Of a stretch of DNA of 64,000 nt, positions 1 through 8,861 are shown one piece after another. The translations under genes and the position numbers were made by a program. The DNA lies in the NCBI GenBank assembly GCA_019638595.1, contig JAHBTJ010000018.1:62001-126000 (forward strand). The letters run 5' to 3'. Under the pieces are notes generated by a model, which worked only from the letters and a program-made list of their open reading frames with translations, was not told the origin of the DNA and did no database searches. The number at the start of each line of letters is the position of its first letter. Position 1 is the stretch's first letter. The DNA comes from Chitinophagaceae bacterium. Lineage in GTDB: Bacteria > Bacteroidota > Bacteroidia > Chitinophagales > Chitinophagaceae.

Positions 1-1230
1 CCCTATATAACCGTTTGCCATAGTGATGGTAAAATATTTGCCCGTATTGATCTTTTCTTTTAAAGCCAGCCCCGTTTCCGCAAAAAATTCACCACCCAGT
101 GCGCCAATGGTGATATCACCTATCTTCAACACCTGTACAGGAAACTCAATTGTATCCGGGTATTCATTCAAAAATACCTGCTCTCTCGCGTATATTTTCA
201 CCATAGCTTCTGCATCAGGATGGATGAGGCGATAATCTGTTTGTGCAACTATTTTTTTGGCGGTTTCTACCTCAGCAACGGAAGGTTTACGCACACCTAA
301 AGTGACGTATTTGAATGAAGCAGATAAAGAAGGATCTGTTTGCCATTCGATGTTTTTCAAAGCTTCATATAATTTCCCTGCAAGATCCCTGCCTATCAAT
401 TCTTTTTTCTGATGCTCCTCTTTAGGATAACGATCCGGCTGCAAGAAATCCCAGATGTTTGCTTCTCCGCTGGTGCCGTTGCTGAGCAGGGCAACAAAAT
501 TTTCTCCTGCCTTTAAATCAGCAGTGATATGTCGTGCAAATACTGCAAAGTAATCTGCGGTTACGGTTCCATTAGCGCAATCGCCCACGTAATGCATGGA
601 ATAATTAGCCAGCAGGCTGATCCATTCTCCCGCCATGGATTGAATAGCAATGGCACTTAACTCAGGATCAACTTCCGAAGCGCGTTTGTCAATATAAGCT
701 TCTCCACCGGCAGGATTGGTTTTGATAATATCTAATTCACCGGTTACAGGATTAACTGCTTTATAACCCGGCTTCATATAATACCGCCTGCATACCACAT
801 GCTCCGGAACATCCACAGCGGCAAAGCCGATTTTTGCCGGTTGTAATTTTTTTACGGCTTCTGTTACAGATTGTATGATCTTCCTGCCAAGACTTTTCCT
901 GTACGGTAAATCGCAGGGTCCCCCCAAAAGATCAAGTATGGAGCCTGCATAGTGAGTATGCGTTGCAGCAATCAATATATTTTCAGCAGGAATATTTGTA
1001 AGCGCTGTTATTTCTTTTTTTACCTCCGTAATAAATTCCTTATCCATTGCACAGATATCAACGATCACAACAGCCAGGGTTGTACCCGCATTCCGAAGCA
1101 CCAATGCTTTTGAGTACAAAGGATCGTGGATGGTATGCGCGTAAAAAGCCACAAACTCACCGTTGATGATCGTTCCAAGCGGTGGAGTAATATCTGTTTG
1201 GGCGGCGCCGGCGGAAAAAGGATGATTCAT
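1..1230 (-). CDS. Neutral/alkaline ceramidase-like hydrolase (3' end beyond the window)
   Basis: The reading frame is open from an ATG at 1230 to the window edge (410 codons), so the C-terminus is missing. The N-terminus reads AAQTDITPPLG, typical of the neutral/alkaline ceramidase family and its bacterial relatives. It is followed by VIVDICAMD and by AATHTHYAGS, whose histidines match family zinc ligands. The last visible residues, MANGYIG, match the conserved substrate-pocket segment of the family. There is no signal peptide, unlike secreted ceramidases, so a cytoplasmic amide or lactone hydrolase is possible. It lies last in the visible operon, about 180 bp after the M19 dipeptidase, and that gap holds palindromic repeats. 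The family assignment is from recognised motifs; the substrate is unknown. Confidence 0.82.
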   Translation of the reverse strand, partial: MNHPFSAGAAQTDITPPLGTIINGEFVAFYAHTIHDPLYSKALVLRNAGTTLAVVIVDICAMDKEFITEVKKEITALTNIPAENILIAATHTHYAGSILDLLGGPCDLPYRKSLGRKIIQSVTEAVKKLQPAKIGFAAVDVPEHVVCRRYYMKPGYKAVNPVTGELDIIKTNPAGGEAYIDKRASEVDPELSAIAIQSMAGEWISLLANYSMHYVGDCANGTVTADYFAVFARHITADLKAGENFVALLSNGTSGEANIWDFLQPDRYPKEEHQKKELIGRDLAGKLYEALKNIEWQTDPSLSASFKYVTLGVRKPSVAEVETAKKIVAQTDYRLIHPDAEAMVKIYAREQVFLNEYPDTIEFPVQVLKIGDITIGALGGEFFAETGLALKEKINTGKYFTITMANGYIG

Positions 1231-1245
1231 GATATAAAAATTTAA

Positions 1246-1453
1246 AGCCTATCTCTCCTTCTCTCTTTCCAAAGGAAAGAGAGCGGTACTGTTGAATATA
1301 TCCAAACTTTTTGTTCTACCACATCATCAACAGAATATACCCAGGCAAGGCGTTCTCAATTCACACAACCAGGTGTATATTTATAAACCACTTTCCAACG
1401 CCGGCCCTTGTGCTTAGGTCTCCTCTCCTTTGGAGAGGCCGGGAGAGGCTGCA
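1246..1453. repeat. Pair of inverted REP-like palindromes
   Basis: Two related palindromes lie head to head. The first is CTCTCTTTCC-AAA-GGAAAGAGAG at 1261-1283, preceded by a pyrimidine-rich tail. The second is CCTCTCC-TTT-GGAGAGG at 1422-1438, followed by CCGGGAGAGGCTGC. The second unit read on the minus strand resembles the first (GCCT..CTCC.. then CTCTCC-AAA-GGAGAG), so together they look like a two-unit REP/BIME-type element. The right unit covers the last codons of the dipeptidase gene. Confidence 0.6.
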
Positions 1454-2538
1454 CCCCATGCCCTTCTCAAAAACCGTATCCAGTTTTTGTGAAAGATATT
1501 TTCCACATCTTCTTCTTTATACCCTCGTTTTAATAATATTTCATGATACTTCTGCAGATCGGCAATAGAATTCATATCCCAGGGCGATTGCTCTGTGCCA
1601 AAATTTCCATCCAGATCGGTGCCGAAAGCAATATGTTCACTGTTGCCTGCTATCTGGCAGATATGATCCCAGTGATCTACCAGGTTTTCAAGGCGTATAT
1701 TCAGTTGCCAGGGGTCAGATACCATATCAATAAAACGGTTATCCATTGCCCAGCAATCAAGCATACCGCCTATTACCGCACCTCTTTCAATCAACAATTT
1801 TATTTGTTCGTCTGTTAGTTGCCGTTGTGTAGGCACTATTTTTCTTACGTTATGATGACTCGCCCATACAGGCCCATCATACAGATCCATTACCTGCATA
1901 AATCCTTCATCGGTGAGGTGCGTAATATCCAGTATGAGCTTTAGCTTGCTCATTTCTTTCACCAGTTCAATTCCATCCGGAGTAAGCGGCCCTTCCATTT
2001 TTGTTCCGGGTGCATAGCGACCGCTGCTGAAGTGTGCCGGCCCCACAGCTCTCAATCCATACGCGTACGCTTTATGCAGGTAAGAGATATCCACCAGCGA
2101 ATCTGCCCCTTCAAGGCTAAGTATATAACCAACCGGCTTTTTATCATCAGCAGTGGTCGTATCATTCCACAACTGCAGGTGAGCATCCAATTGCTGCAGG
2201 TTGATGATCTGCACCATTTCGCCCAATGCTTCCATTTCACGATACCATGCCAACTGTGCCTGCGTCATTGCCCATGCCTGCTGGGGAGAATTCCAGCTTG
2301 CACCCGGTAACGCAGCGCCAAAAGGATTTACCCTCGACAATTGCGTGGCAACCACCAGCCCTATCCTGCCCTTACGCAACTCTGGCAGGCAAACCGTTCC
2401 TTTCCCCCTGTCGTTCTTGTCTTTTAAATGCATTTCTTTTTGCCGTATCTCGTTCAACGGACGTGTAAGATCCCTGTTCCATTCTATTGCATTCATGGAC
2501 AGATCGAGGTGCGCATCCACTATAAAATGCCTATTCAT
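1414..2538 (-). CDS. Membrane dipeptidase-like metallopeptidase (family M19)
   Basis: This 374-residue protein has all the expected M19 (renal dipeptidase) metal ligands: H10 and D12 in DAHLDL, the bridging glutamate E143 in SLEGAD, H207 in DITHLTD and H228 in ASHHN, plus the C-terminal GTDLDGNFG segment. M19 enzymes hydrolyse dipeptides, including those with a D-residue, and some act on other amides. No signal peptide is seen, so the enzyme is probably cytoplasmic. Its start overlaps the end of the upstream dehydrogenase-like gene by 8 bp, which implies translational coupling. The last ten or so residues (SPGLSKGEET) are encoded by a palindromic repeat and are probably an acquired tail. Confidence 0.9.
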   Translation of the reverse strand: MNRHFIVDAHLDLSMNAIEWNRDLTRPLNEIRQKEMHLKDKNDRGKGTVCLPELRKGRIGLVVATQLSRVNPFGAALPGASWNSPQQAWAMTQAQLAWYREMEALGEMVQIINLQQLDAHLQLWNDTTTADDKKPVGYILSLEGADSLVDISYLHKAYAYGLRAVGPAHFSSGRYAPGTKMEGPLTPDGIELVKEMSKLKLILDITHLTDEGFMQVMDLYDGPVWASHHNVRKIVPTQRQLTDEQIKLLIERGAVIGGMLDCWAMDNRFIDMVSDPWQLNIRLENLVDHWDHICQIAGNSEHIAFGTDLDGNFGTEQSPWDMNSIADLQKYHEILLKRGYKEEDVENIFHKNWIRFLRRAWGAASPGLSKGEET

Positions 2539-3508
2539 TCAGGGGTATTTTTGAATTGACTGTAGCTGTTCTTTCCTTTAAATATTCAAATGGATATTTA
2601 TCAATGATAGCTCTTATTTCAAAGCTGAATTCCCGGAATTTTTCTTCCCAGCTCTTTACTTCATCTTTCGAATAAGTATAAAAACCTTCCTTGCTATCCA
2701 TGCCTGTTTTCCCGTCCGCGATCAGCTCGTTAAAAAACAAAGGCAGTTCCTCCGCCTTCGATAATTCCCGGTTCAGATCTTTCATTACCAATCCATATGC
2801 ATAAGTGCCCATCAGATCCATATACCTGCAATTACCGGCAAAAGGTAAATAGTATCCTGCATCATTCCTGCATGCCCTGTCTATATCTTCAACAGATGCA
2901 TAGCCATGCTCTACAAGATAAAATGCTTCACGTGCCAATGCGGCCATCAGGCGCGCTTTTACGCTATAACCGCAATGCACAATATAAGGGTCTTTGTGCC
3001 AGCAATTACGGGCGGCTGCCTCAACATTCTCTATTATAAAAGGGGGCGTACCATCATCAGCAATAACCTCCAAAAAATAAGTGGTATAAGCAGGCTCACA
3101 CCAGTTCAACCCGATTACCCTTCCCGGATTTTTTGCTTTTGCCTGCATATCCTGCAACGAAAAACTTCCGGTATTGATGCCTATTATGGTTTCGGGAGCA
3201 AGTGTATTGCCAAGCTGCTGAATCCATTGCTGCTTTAATGTTATATTTTCTTCTGTAATACATACAGCCATATCTACCTCCCCGGCCTCTGCTGCGGAAG
3301 TGATATATTGTAGCTGCTCAGCGCTGACCTTCATATCCGCACAGGATCGGCAATCAGCAATGATAGTGTTGATAAAGCTTTCATCCCGCGATGCATTGCC
3401 CCGAACAAAATACACTACAGCGCCCGACCGGAGAAAATTTACTGCAACGCCTGCAGCCATTCTTCCTCCTCCTGCAACCAATATTTTTTTAAACATTACA
3501 TGTTCCAT
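2531..3508 (-). CDS. 3-hydroxyacyl-CoA dehydrogenase-like protein, catalytic residues lost
   Basis: A 325-residue protein with an N-terminal Rossmann domain (VAGGGRMAAG) and a C-terminal helical domain, as in 3-hydroxyacyl-CoA dehydrogenases. Aligned with its paralogue at 4840-5826, the catalytic Ser becomes Ile (GINTGS against ASNTSA), the catalytic His becomes Asn135 (GLNWCEP against GIHWAEP) and the active-site Asn becomes Ala (VKARLM against TNRLM). The paired glutamate (E147 in FLEVI) remains at the same spacing. The Rossmann loop is also changed at its last glycine. I infer a non-dehydrogenase partner or a changed reaction. ATG codons at 3508 and 3496 are both possible starts. It sits between the aminotransferase (13-bp gap) and the dipeptidase (8-bp overlap). 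Confidence 0.8.
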   Translation of the reverse strand: MEHVMFKKILVAGGGRMAAGVAVNFLRSGAVVYFVRGNASRDESFINTIIADCRSCADMKVSAEQLQYITSAAEAGEVDMAVCITEENITLKQQWIQQLGNTLAPETIIGINTGSFSLQDMQAKAKNPGRVIGLNWCEPAYTTYFLEVIADDGTPPFIIENVEAAARNCWHKDPYIVHCGYSVKARLMAALAREAFYLVEHGYASVEDIDRACRNDAGYYLPFAGNCRYMDLMGTYAYGLVMKDLNRELSKAEELPLFFNELIADGKTGMDSKEGFYTYSKDEVKSWEEKFREFSFEIRAIIDKYPFEYLKERTATVNSKIPLNE

Positions 3509-3521
3509 CCAACTGGAATAT

Positions 3522-4853
3522 TTATAATTCTCTTAAAACTTCACCGGCAACAGCAACGGCTTTCTCTATTTCCGCCCTGGTGTGTACAGCACTGATATAC
3601 ACCAGCCCTCTCCCTATGATCCTTATCTTACGGTCATGCATAGCTGCAATAAACTTCGACAGCTTAGCCTTATCCGTATTAAAAGTATCGCGATACTCCT
3701 TTATTTTACCTGCGTCTGTAAAAGCAATACAAAACATAGGACCCGGTCCCTGCACCAGCATGTTTTGCCCGGTTTCGGCAGCAGCTTTTTTTAATCCCTC
3801 CATACAATATTTTCCCAGCTCAAACATACGCTGGTAAGGATTTTCCCGCTCCAGCACTTCTATCGTTGACAAAGCGGCGGCCACCGTAGCATTACCGGAA
3901 TTCATCGTGCCGGCATGTATCACGGTACCATCTTCCATCAGCCGCATCCACTCACGCTTACCCACAACCGCACTTATCGGATAACCGCTTGCCATCGCTT
4001 TGGCAAATACAGACATATCGGGCGTGATACCAAAATATTTTTGGGCGCCCCCGAGGCTTAACCGGAAGCCGGTAATTACCTCATCGAATATGAGCGCTAT
4101 ATTGTATTGATCACAGATATTCCTCAATCCCTGTAAAAAACCGGGCTCCGGTAAAATGCAATTGCTGTTGCACATTACAGGCTCCGTTATGATCGCCGCA
4201 ATTTCGGAGTAGCGCTGTGCAACTGTTTTTTCTACCAAAGCCATATCATTCCAGGGCAATACAATGTTTTCATCGGCCGAACCGGCCGATAAGCCTGCAG
4301 ACCAGGGATTCGCTACAGGCTGCTCACGATCACCCATAGCCGATAAAGAAGATGCCGCGTTTCCCCAGCACACATTGTCAAGCCAACCGTGGTAATGCCC
4401 TTCAAACCGTACAAACTTTTGCCTGCCGGTTTTTGCCCGGGCTATTCTGAAGGCTGTTTGTACTGCCGTAGAGCCATCCAGGCAAAAACGCATTAATTCC
4501 GCAGAAGGGATAATACTGTTCATTTTTTCAGCCAGCTCAACTTCTTTAAGATGCTGGCCTGCATATAACTGGCCGTCTTTTGAATAATCTGCAATGGCTT
4601 TCACCACTTCCGGGTGGGAATGCCCGAGGATCAGAGGCCCCTGGCTTAATGTAAAGTCCAGGTATTCATTTCCATCCACATCGTACAGGCTGCTGCCCTT
4701 ACCGTGCGTGTAAAAAAGCGCATGCGGATGATTGTACTTCCTGAATTCTGATGAAACGCCGCCTGCCAACACTTTTTTTGCTCTTTCCAGCAATTGGGCA
4801 GATTCCGTATATTGAATTTCACTCATGGTATTATTCTGATTATTTTGTTCCAT
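3522..4853 (-). CDS. Class III PLP aminotransferase, glutamate-1-semialdehyde aminomutase-like
   Basis: This 443-residue enzyme has the fold-type I features of the glutamate-1-semialdehyde 2,1-aminomutase branch: GGVSSEFR near the N-terminus, LGHSHPEV, the DEVITGFR motif with D257, and the PLP lysine K285 in VFAKAMASGYP. The operon context (RidA, two dehydrogenase-like proteins, dipeptidase) and the absence of other tetrapyrrole genes argue against a role as hemL. An aminotransferase or aminomutase acting on an amino or keto acid intermediate is more likely. Its start overlaps the upstream dehydrogenase gene by 14 bp. RidA in the same operon fits, since such enzymes can release reactive enamine/imine intermediates. 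Confidence 0.85.
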   Translation of the reverse strand: MEQNNQNNTMSEIQYTESAQLLERAKKVLAGGVSSEFRKYNHPHALFYTHGKGSSLYDVDGNEYLDFTLSQGPLILGHSHPEVVKAIADYSKDGQLYAGQHLKEVELAEKMNSIIPSAELMRFCLDGSTAVQTAFRIARAKTGRQKFVRFEGHYHGWLDNVCWGNAASSLSAMGDREQPVANPWSAGLSAGSADENIVLPWNDMALVEKTVAQRYSEIAAIITEPVMCNSNCILPEPGFLQGLRNICDQYNIALIFDEVITGFRLSLGGAQKYFGITPDMSVFAKAMASGYPISAVVGKREWMRLMEDGTVIHAGTMNSGNATVAAALSTIEVLERENPYQRMFELGKYCMEGLKKAAAETGQNMLVQGPGPMFCIAFTDAGKIKEYRDTFNTDKAKLSKFIAAMHDRKIRIIGRGLVYISAVHTRAEIEKAVAVAGEVLREL

Positions 4854-5826
4854 TCGAAGTTTCGCTTATCCGTTCAGGATAGTTGGCCGCAAGATGAAAG
4901 ATATCCTTATTAAATGCTGAAAAAGCCTGCGACCATTGCATCGCTTCCTGCCGGGTATAAGAATAAAATCCTTTGCCATTTTGTATACCTCTTGAATGGG
5001 CATCCACTATCTTTTGCATTTGCAGCGATATTCCATCACTGTTGGATAACAGGGGAAAGATATTGCTGTACGCAGTATAATAATCTTTCAATCCTTCATA
5101 ATCCATACGCCTGAAGATACCCATCAGCGTCATCCACGAACCGGCATCATAGCGAAAACATTTATCTGCATCTGCAAAGCTGGTATCGCCTTTCTCAACA
5201 AGATGAAGGATTTCTCTATATACAGCATACATTAACCGGTTGGTAATAAATCCCCGTATATCCCTTCTCAGCACCGTAGGTTCCTTTCCCCAGCTTAACG
5301 CAAGCTTACATACGGCTGCCGTTGTTTCCTCGTCTGTTTCTTTACCGCATATGATCTCCAGGAACCGGGTAGCAAACGCGGGTTCCGCCCAGTGAATGCC
5401 GATAAACCGCTGCGGATCAGGAACTGCCTTTTGCAATATACTGATAGGGATAGCCGAAGTATTGCTTGCCAGTATTGTTCGCTTTGAGGTTACTTCAGCG
5501 ATCTTCTTAAAAACGGTTTCTTTAATGGCAAGATTTTCCACGATACATTCCACCACCAGGTGGCAGTCCTCCAGGTCGTTATACTCCGACGATACTGTTA
5601 GCAACGACAGGTATTCCTCCACAGGAGCCTGCAGGATATCAAATTTTTCACACAAATGCAATTGTTCAAGAATACGTTTATACCCTATTTCTTTTTCTCC
5701 GTGAATAGGCGCTATCGCTTTTACAGGATGACCCAGGGCCAGCAAGGAAGCGATAATACTGCTACCCATCAATCCCAGTCCAACGATCCCTATAGTATTG
5801 TCCTGAATTTTTAAATTGCCGTTCAT
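4840..5826 (-). CDS. 3-hydroxyacyl-CoA dehydrogenase family protein
   Basis: A 328-residue protein with an intact NAD-binding GIVGLGLMGSS motif. The catalytic set of the family is present: Ser/Asn in ASNTSA near residues 120-123, H145 in GIHWAEP, E157 in FLEII, and Asn in GFITNRLMYA. The C-terminal helical domain follows. Length fits single-domain members such as 3-hydroxybutyryl-CoA dehydrogenase, L-carnitine dehydrogenase and lambda-crystallin. It likely oxidises a beta-hydroxy acid or its CoA ester, though the substrate cannot be read from sequence. It starts 3 bp after the stop of RidA and overlaps the aminotransferase, so it is the second gene of the operon. Confidence 0.85.
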   Translation of the reverse strand: MNGNLKIQDNTIGIVGLGLMGSSIIASLLALGHPVKAIAPIHGEKEIGYKRILEQLHLCEKFDILQAPVEEYLSLLTVSSEYNDLEDCHLVVECIVENLAIKETVFKKIAEVTSKRTILASNTSAIPISILQKAVPDPQRFIGIHWAEPAFATRFLEIICGKETDEETTAAVCKLALSWGKEPTVLRRDIRGFITNRLMYAVYREILHLVEKGDTSFADADKCFRYDAGSWMTLMGIFRRMDYEGLKDYYTAYSNIFPLLSNSDGISLQMQKIVDAHSRGIQNGKGFYSYTRQEAMQWSQAFSAFNKDIFHLAANYPERISETSNGTK

Positions 5827-5829
5827 TAC

Positions 5830-6231
5830 TTATTGTTGATCGGGTATATATGCTATGCAGTCAATCTCCACCTTTATGCCTTCCGCCAGCACAGATTGTA
5901 CTGTTGTTCGTGCCGGCTTAATACCTGGAAAATATGTTGCATACACCGCGTTGTACCGGTCAAAATCAGCAATATCGCTCAGGTGAGCTGTACATTTCAC
6001 TACATGCTCCATGGAGGTTCCTGCCTCGGCCAGTATCAGCTTTATATTATCAAGCGTTCTGCGCGTTTCCTCTTCAACGCTGCCCAGTATAAATTCCGAT
6101 GTCTGGAAATCAACCGATGCCTGCCCGCTTACAAAAACAAATCCGTTGATTATAACGGCGTCTGAATAAGCGCCGGTTACAAAACCCGGATCGCGGTGAG
6201 GATGTTTTACCTGTTGTTTAGATAGCTTCAT
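5830..6231 (-). CDS. RidA/YjgF family enamine/imine deaminase
   Basis: This 133-residue protein matches the RidA (YjgF/YER057c/UK114) family: GAYSDAVIINGFVFVSGQ near the N-terminus, VVKCTAHLSDI in the middle and PARTTVQS with the conserved arginine near the C-terminus. RidA proteins hydrolyse reactive 2-aminoacrylate-like enamines or imines, or related intermediates made by PLP enzymes and dehydrogenases. It is the first gene of a tight minus-strand operon whose next genes are a dehydrogenase and a PLP aminotransferase, so a dedicated pathway role is more likely than general housekeeping. Confidence 0.9.
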   Translation of the reverse strand: MKLSKQQVKHPHRDPGFVTGAYSDAVIINGFVFVSGQASVDFQTSEFILGSVEEETRRTLDNIKLILAEAGTSMEHVVKCTAHLSDIADFDRYNAVYATYFPGIKPARTTVQSVLAEGIKVEIDCIAYIPDQQ

Positions 6232-6264
6232 AACCTGAATGTATAAAAGTTAAGGTTTATAGCT

Positions 6265-6272
6265 CAAATGTA
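6265..6272 (-). promoter_or_regulatory. Candidate -7 box of the RidA operon
   Basis: On the minus strand the sequence reads TACATTTG, a perfect match to the Bacteroidota -7 element TAnnTTTG, about 33 bp upstream of the RidA start codon. I see no convincing -33 TTG box at the usual spacing, so the call is tentative. The 253 bp between RidA and the histidine kinase hold nothing else that I recognise. Confidence 0.4.
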
Positions 6273-6484
6273 ATTTCACACAACTTATCCTTCTGTTACT
6301 TTTATTTACATTTATAGTACTATTTTTCGGAACAACCTGTTTAAAAATGCGCTACCGGACATTCTTTTAATGGAAATAAAAAGACCTGACTTTAATGCTA
6401 TGCATCAACAGGTTAACCGTACAAAATTTAAAACAAATGCTTTAGTTATCTCCAGGAAAATCTCCGAAAGAAGATTTTGTACAG

Positions 6485-8548
6485 CTATTCGTTACCAGGT
6501 AGTTCCACCCAGAAAGTTGTGCCGTTACCGGGTTTGCTTTCAAACCAGATACTTCCGCCATGTGCTTCGACGATCTGTTTCGAAATGGACAAGCCTAAAC
6601 CAAAAGGCCGCTCGCCGGCGGTGCCAGGCCTTTTAGCTTCGGTGAACATATCAAATATCTTGCTTTTCATTTCTTCCGGTATGCCGATGCCGTTATCTCT
6701 TACGGCAATGCGTACAGCTTGCTCATTCTTTTCCATACTTACGTGAATGGCAGCGCCAACAGGACTGAACTTGATCGCGTTTGCGATCAGGTTACTGATC
6801 ACTCTCCATAATCTTTCCCGGCTGCCAGGCAGGATGACAGGCAGGGTAATTAACTCAATATGCTGTTCTTTAGCCACAGCCTTATGCTTTAATAAGTCAG
6901 CACAATAATGCAGCATGGCCTGCAGGTCAACCGGCTCTTTCTTAATTTCTTCAAGCCTGGTCTGGGTGGTAAGCAAATCATCCACCAATCCCAGGGAACT
7001 GTCTGCCGACCGGATAATGATATTCAACATTTTTTTATCCTCGTCAAAAGTGGCAGGCTCACTGAGGATCAGGGAAGCTGCCATCTTAATTGCACCGATG
7101 GGGTTACGCAGGTCATGAGCCACGATCTTCATTATACGTGTATTATCTGCGTGGCTTTGCTCAAGCGAGCAGAGCGCATGCTGCATGTGATCATTTTGTT
7201 GGCTTACCTGTAGATTCAACCGGCTCAGTTCAGCAATATTTTTCCTGGAACGTTTCAGGTTGCGCCAAACTATCAGCAGGATTACCGACAGCATCAATCC
7301 CGATATGATTGCAAAAAGCAATGAGTCTTTTCTGATCCGGTGATCCCGTTCAAGCAGCGAAAGCCTGTACTCCATATCTTTACCGGCAAAAATGCTTTCC
7401 ATATCGGCTAAGCGCAGATCGCGTTGCAGGGCTCTCATAGAATCTACATAACGATAAAGTTTTGTCTGGTAAAAAAATGCAGAGTCTATGTAATGCACAT
7501 TTCTATAATAAGCATATTTCAGTTGATACCAGGTTTGCATTAATATGCTCTTATCTGTCTCGTGCGCTTTAATAGCTTTGAGGCTATCTTCACTCTGATT
7601 AAATATGCCGGTTGACAGTGGCTTATCCGAATCTATGTTAATGAACTCCAGGAGAACTTTAGACAGGTTTGCCGAGACTATATTATATCCAGGACGATCG
7701 TTGATACGAATGCATTCATGCAGGTAATAGCGTGATGAATCATACTGCCCCGTTGACTGGTATACATCCCCCAGGTTGCCATACACGGTACCCAATGCAG
7801 CCTCTATGACTACTTTATTTTGATGAGAACGCGCTTTTTGGCGGTGAACGAGCACCAGTGCTTCTTTCAGATAAAAAAGAGAACTATCCATTCTTCCGGA
7901 CATCTGATAACACAAAGCCAACGTGTTGAGCCAACGTTGCGACAGCACAAAACCATGCTCAAAATCGTCCTGTGTTTTGCAACAAGCGCTTTCTTTCAGC
8001 GCTTCCAAAAAGTAAGGAATAGCTTGCCGGAAGTGAATCTGCCAGTATTTGATCATAGCCAGTTGCCCTGTAAAAGGTGCCAACCGGCAACTGTCCAGGT
8101 TTTTTTTCGCATAGTTATAGCCGTCGTAATAGATATTGAAAGCCTCCAGGTACTTTTTCTCTGCCATCAGTACATCACCTTGCGCAAATAAGGTTTGTAC
8201 ATAGGCTTCTTTATGCCGCTGTTCCTGTCCCTTTAGGGCAAATGCCATACTGTCGGTATATAACCTTGCTTTAGCTGTTTCTAAATTATTGTCTAAATAG
8301 TGTTTAGCTATGTATTGATATTTCTTCCAGTAATCAATAGGACTTGCTTCCGGAAAGCTTCGGTAAGCGGAGTCAATATAAGCAATGAAAATCCCAAAAT
8401 CAGCGCTCGCTTGCAAACTATCCGCATAAGAAATAATTTTATCAGCACGAACCACATGCCCCGCAGCGGCGATATTCTTTGCATTTTGTTTGCAGGACAG
8501 TTGTGTTAAGGTAATGATCCATAAGATCATTAAAATATAAACCGACAT
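6485..8548 (-). CDS. TPR-containing sensor histidine kinase, orphan
   Basis: The frame extends to 8608, but the ATG at 8548 gives a clean N-terminal hydrophobic signal (MSVYILMILWIITLTQLSC), so I prefer it; the cysteine may be lipidated. An extracytoplasmic tetratricopeptide-like region follows, then one membrane helix (LLFAIISGLMLSVILLIVW), a coiled-coil linker and a kinase core. The core has the H-box IVAHDLRNP with the phosphorylated histidine, N-box NLIANAIKFSP, G1 VRDNGIGIP and G2 PFGLGLSISKQIVEAHGG. It should sense a periplasmic signal and autophosphorylate. No response regulator is present in the window, so its partner is unknown. It precedes the RidA operon on the same strand, separated by about 250 bp. 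Confidence 0.88.
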   Translation of the reverse strand: MSVYILMILWIITLTQLSCKQNAKNIAAAGHVVRADKIISYADSLQASADFGIFIAYIDSAYRSFPEASPIDYWKKYQYIAKHYLDNNLETAKARLYTDSMAFALKGQEQRHKEAYVQTLFAQGDVLMAEKKYLEAFNIYYDGYNYAKKNLDSCRLAPFTGQLAMIKYWQIHFRQAIPYFLEALKESACCKTQDDFEHGFVLSQRWLNTLALCYQMSGRMDSSLFYLKEALVLVHRQKARSHQNKVVIEAALGTVYGNLGDVYQSTGQYDSSRYYLHECIRINDRPGYNIVSANLSKVLLEFINIDSDKPLSTGIFNQSEDSLKAIKAHETDKSILMQTWYQLKYAYYRNVHYIDSAFFYQTKLYRYVDSMRALQRDLRLADMESIFAGKDMEYRLSLLERDHRIRKDSLLFAIISGLMLSVILLIVWRNLKRSRKNIAELSRLNLQVSQQNDHMQHALCSLEQSHADNTRIMKIVAHDLRNPIGAIKMAASLILSEPATFDEDKKMLNIIIRSADSSLGLVDDLLTTQTRLEEIKKEPVDLQAMLHYCADLLKHKAVAKEQHIELITLPVILPGSRERLWRVISNLIANAIKFSPVGAAIHVSMEKNEQAVRIAVRDNGIGIPEEMKSKIFDMFTEAKRPGTAGERPFGLGLSISKQIVEAHGGSIWFESKPGNGTTFWVELPGNE

Positions 8549-8861
8549 CCTAAATGGTTGCGACAAATAAGAATAAGTCATTGCCCCTGGGATATAGTTA
8601 AGAAACAATCACCAAACATATGCAATAAGTATCATATAATGATATATAGCAATTCGAGACTGCTCTTTCCGGTCTGTTGGATGATTACGGCAATTAGTTC
8701 ATTGTACCAATTAAAAAAAGGCGGGCTGCGGAGAATTTTGAGCAACCACAAACTGCTCTACAGGGTTTACGTCTTCATATTTTCTTAGCCCTGACTGAAT
8801 AGGATACAACAAATAATAAAAATGTAAGTACCCGTATTATATAACACGTTTTATTTCTTCC

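Noticed and set aside
2201..2554. 117-codon plus-strand open frame
   Set aside because: It lies antisense inside the well-supported M19 dipeptidase gene and has no independent features.
3522..4853. Housekeeping hemL
   Set aside because: Although the enzyme has the glutamate-1-semialdehyde aminomutase motifs, the operon context is catabolic and no other haem genes are nearby.
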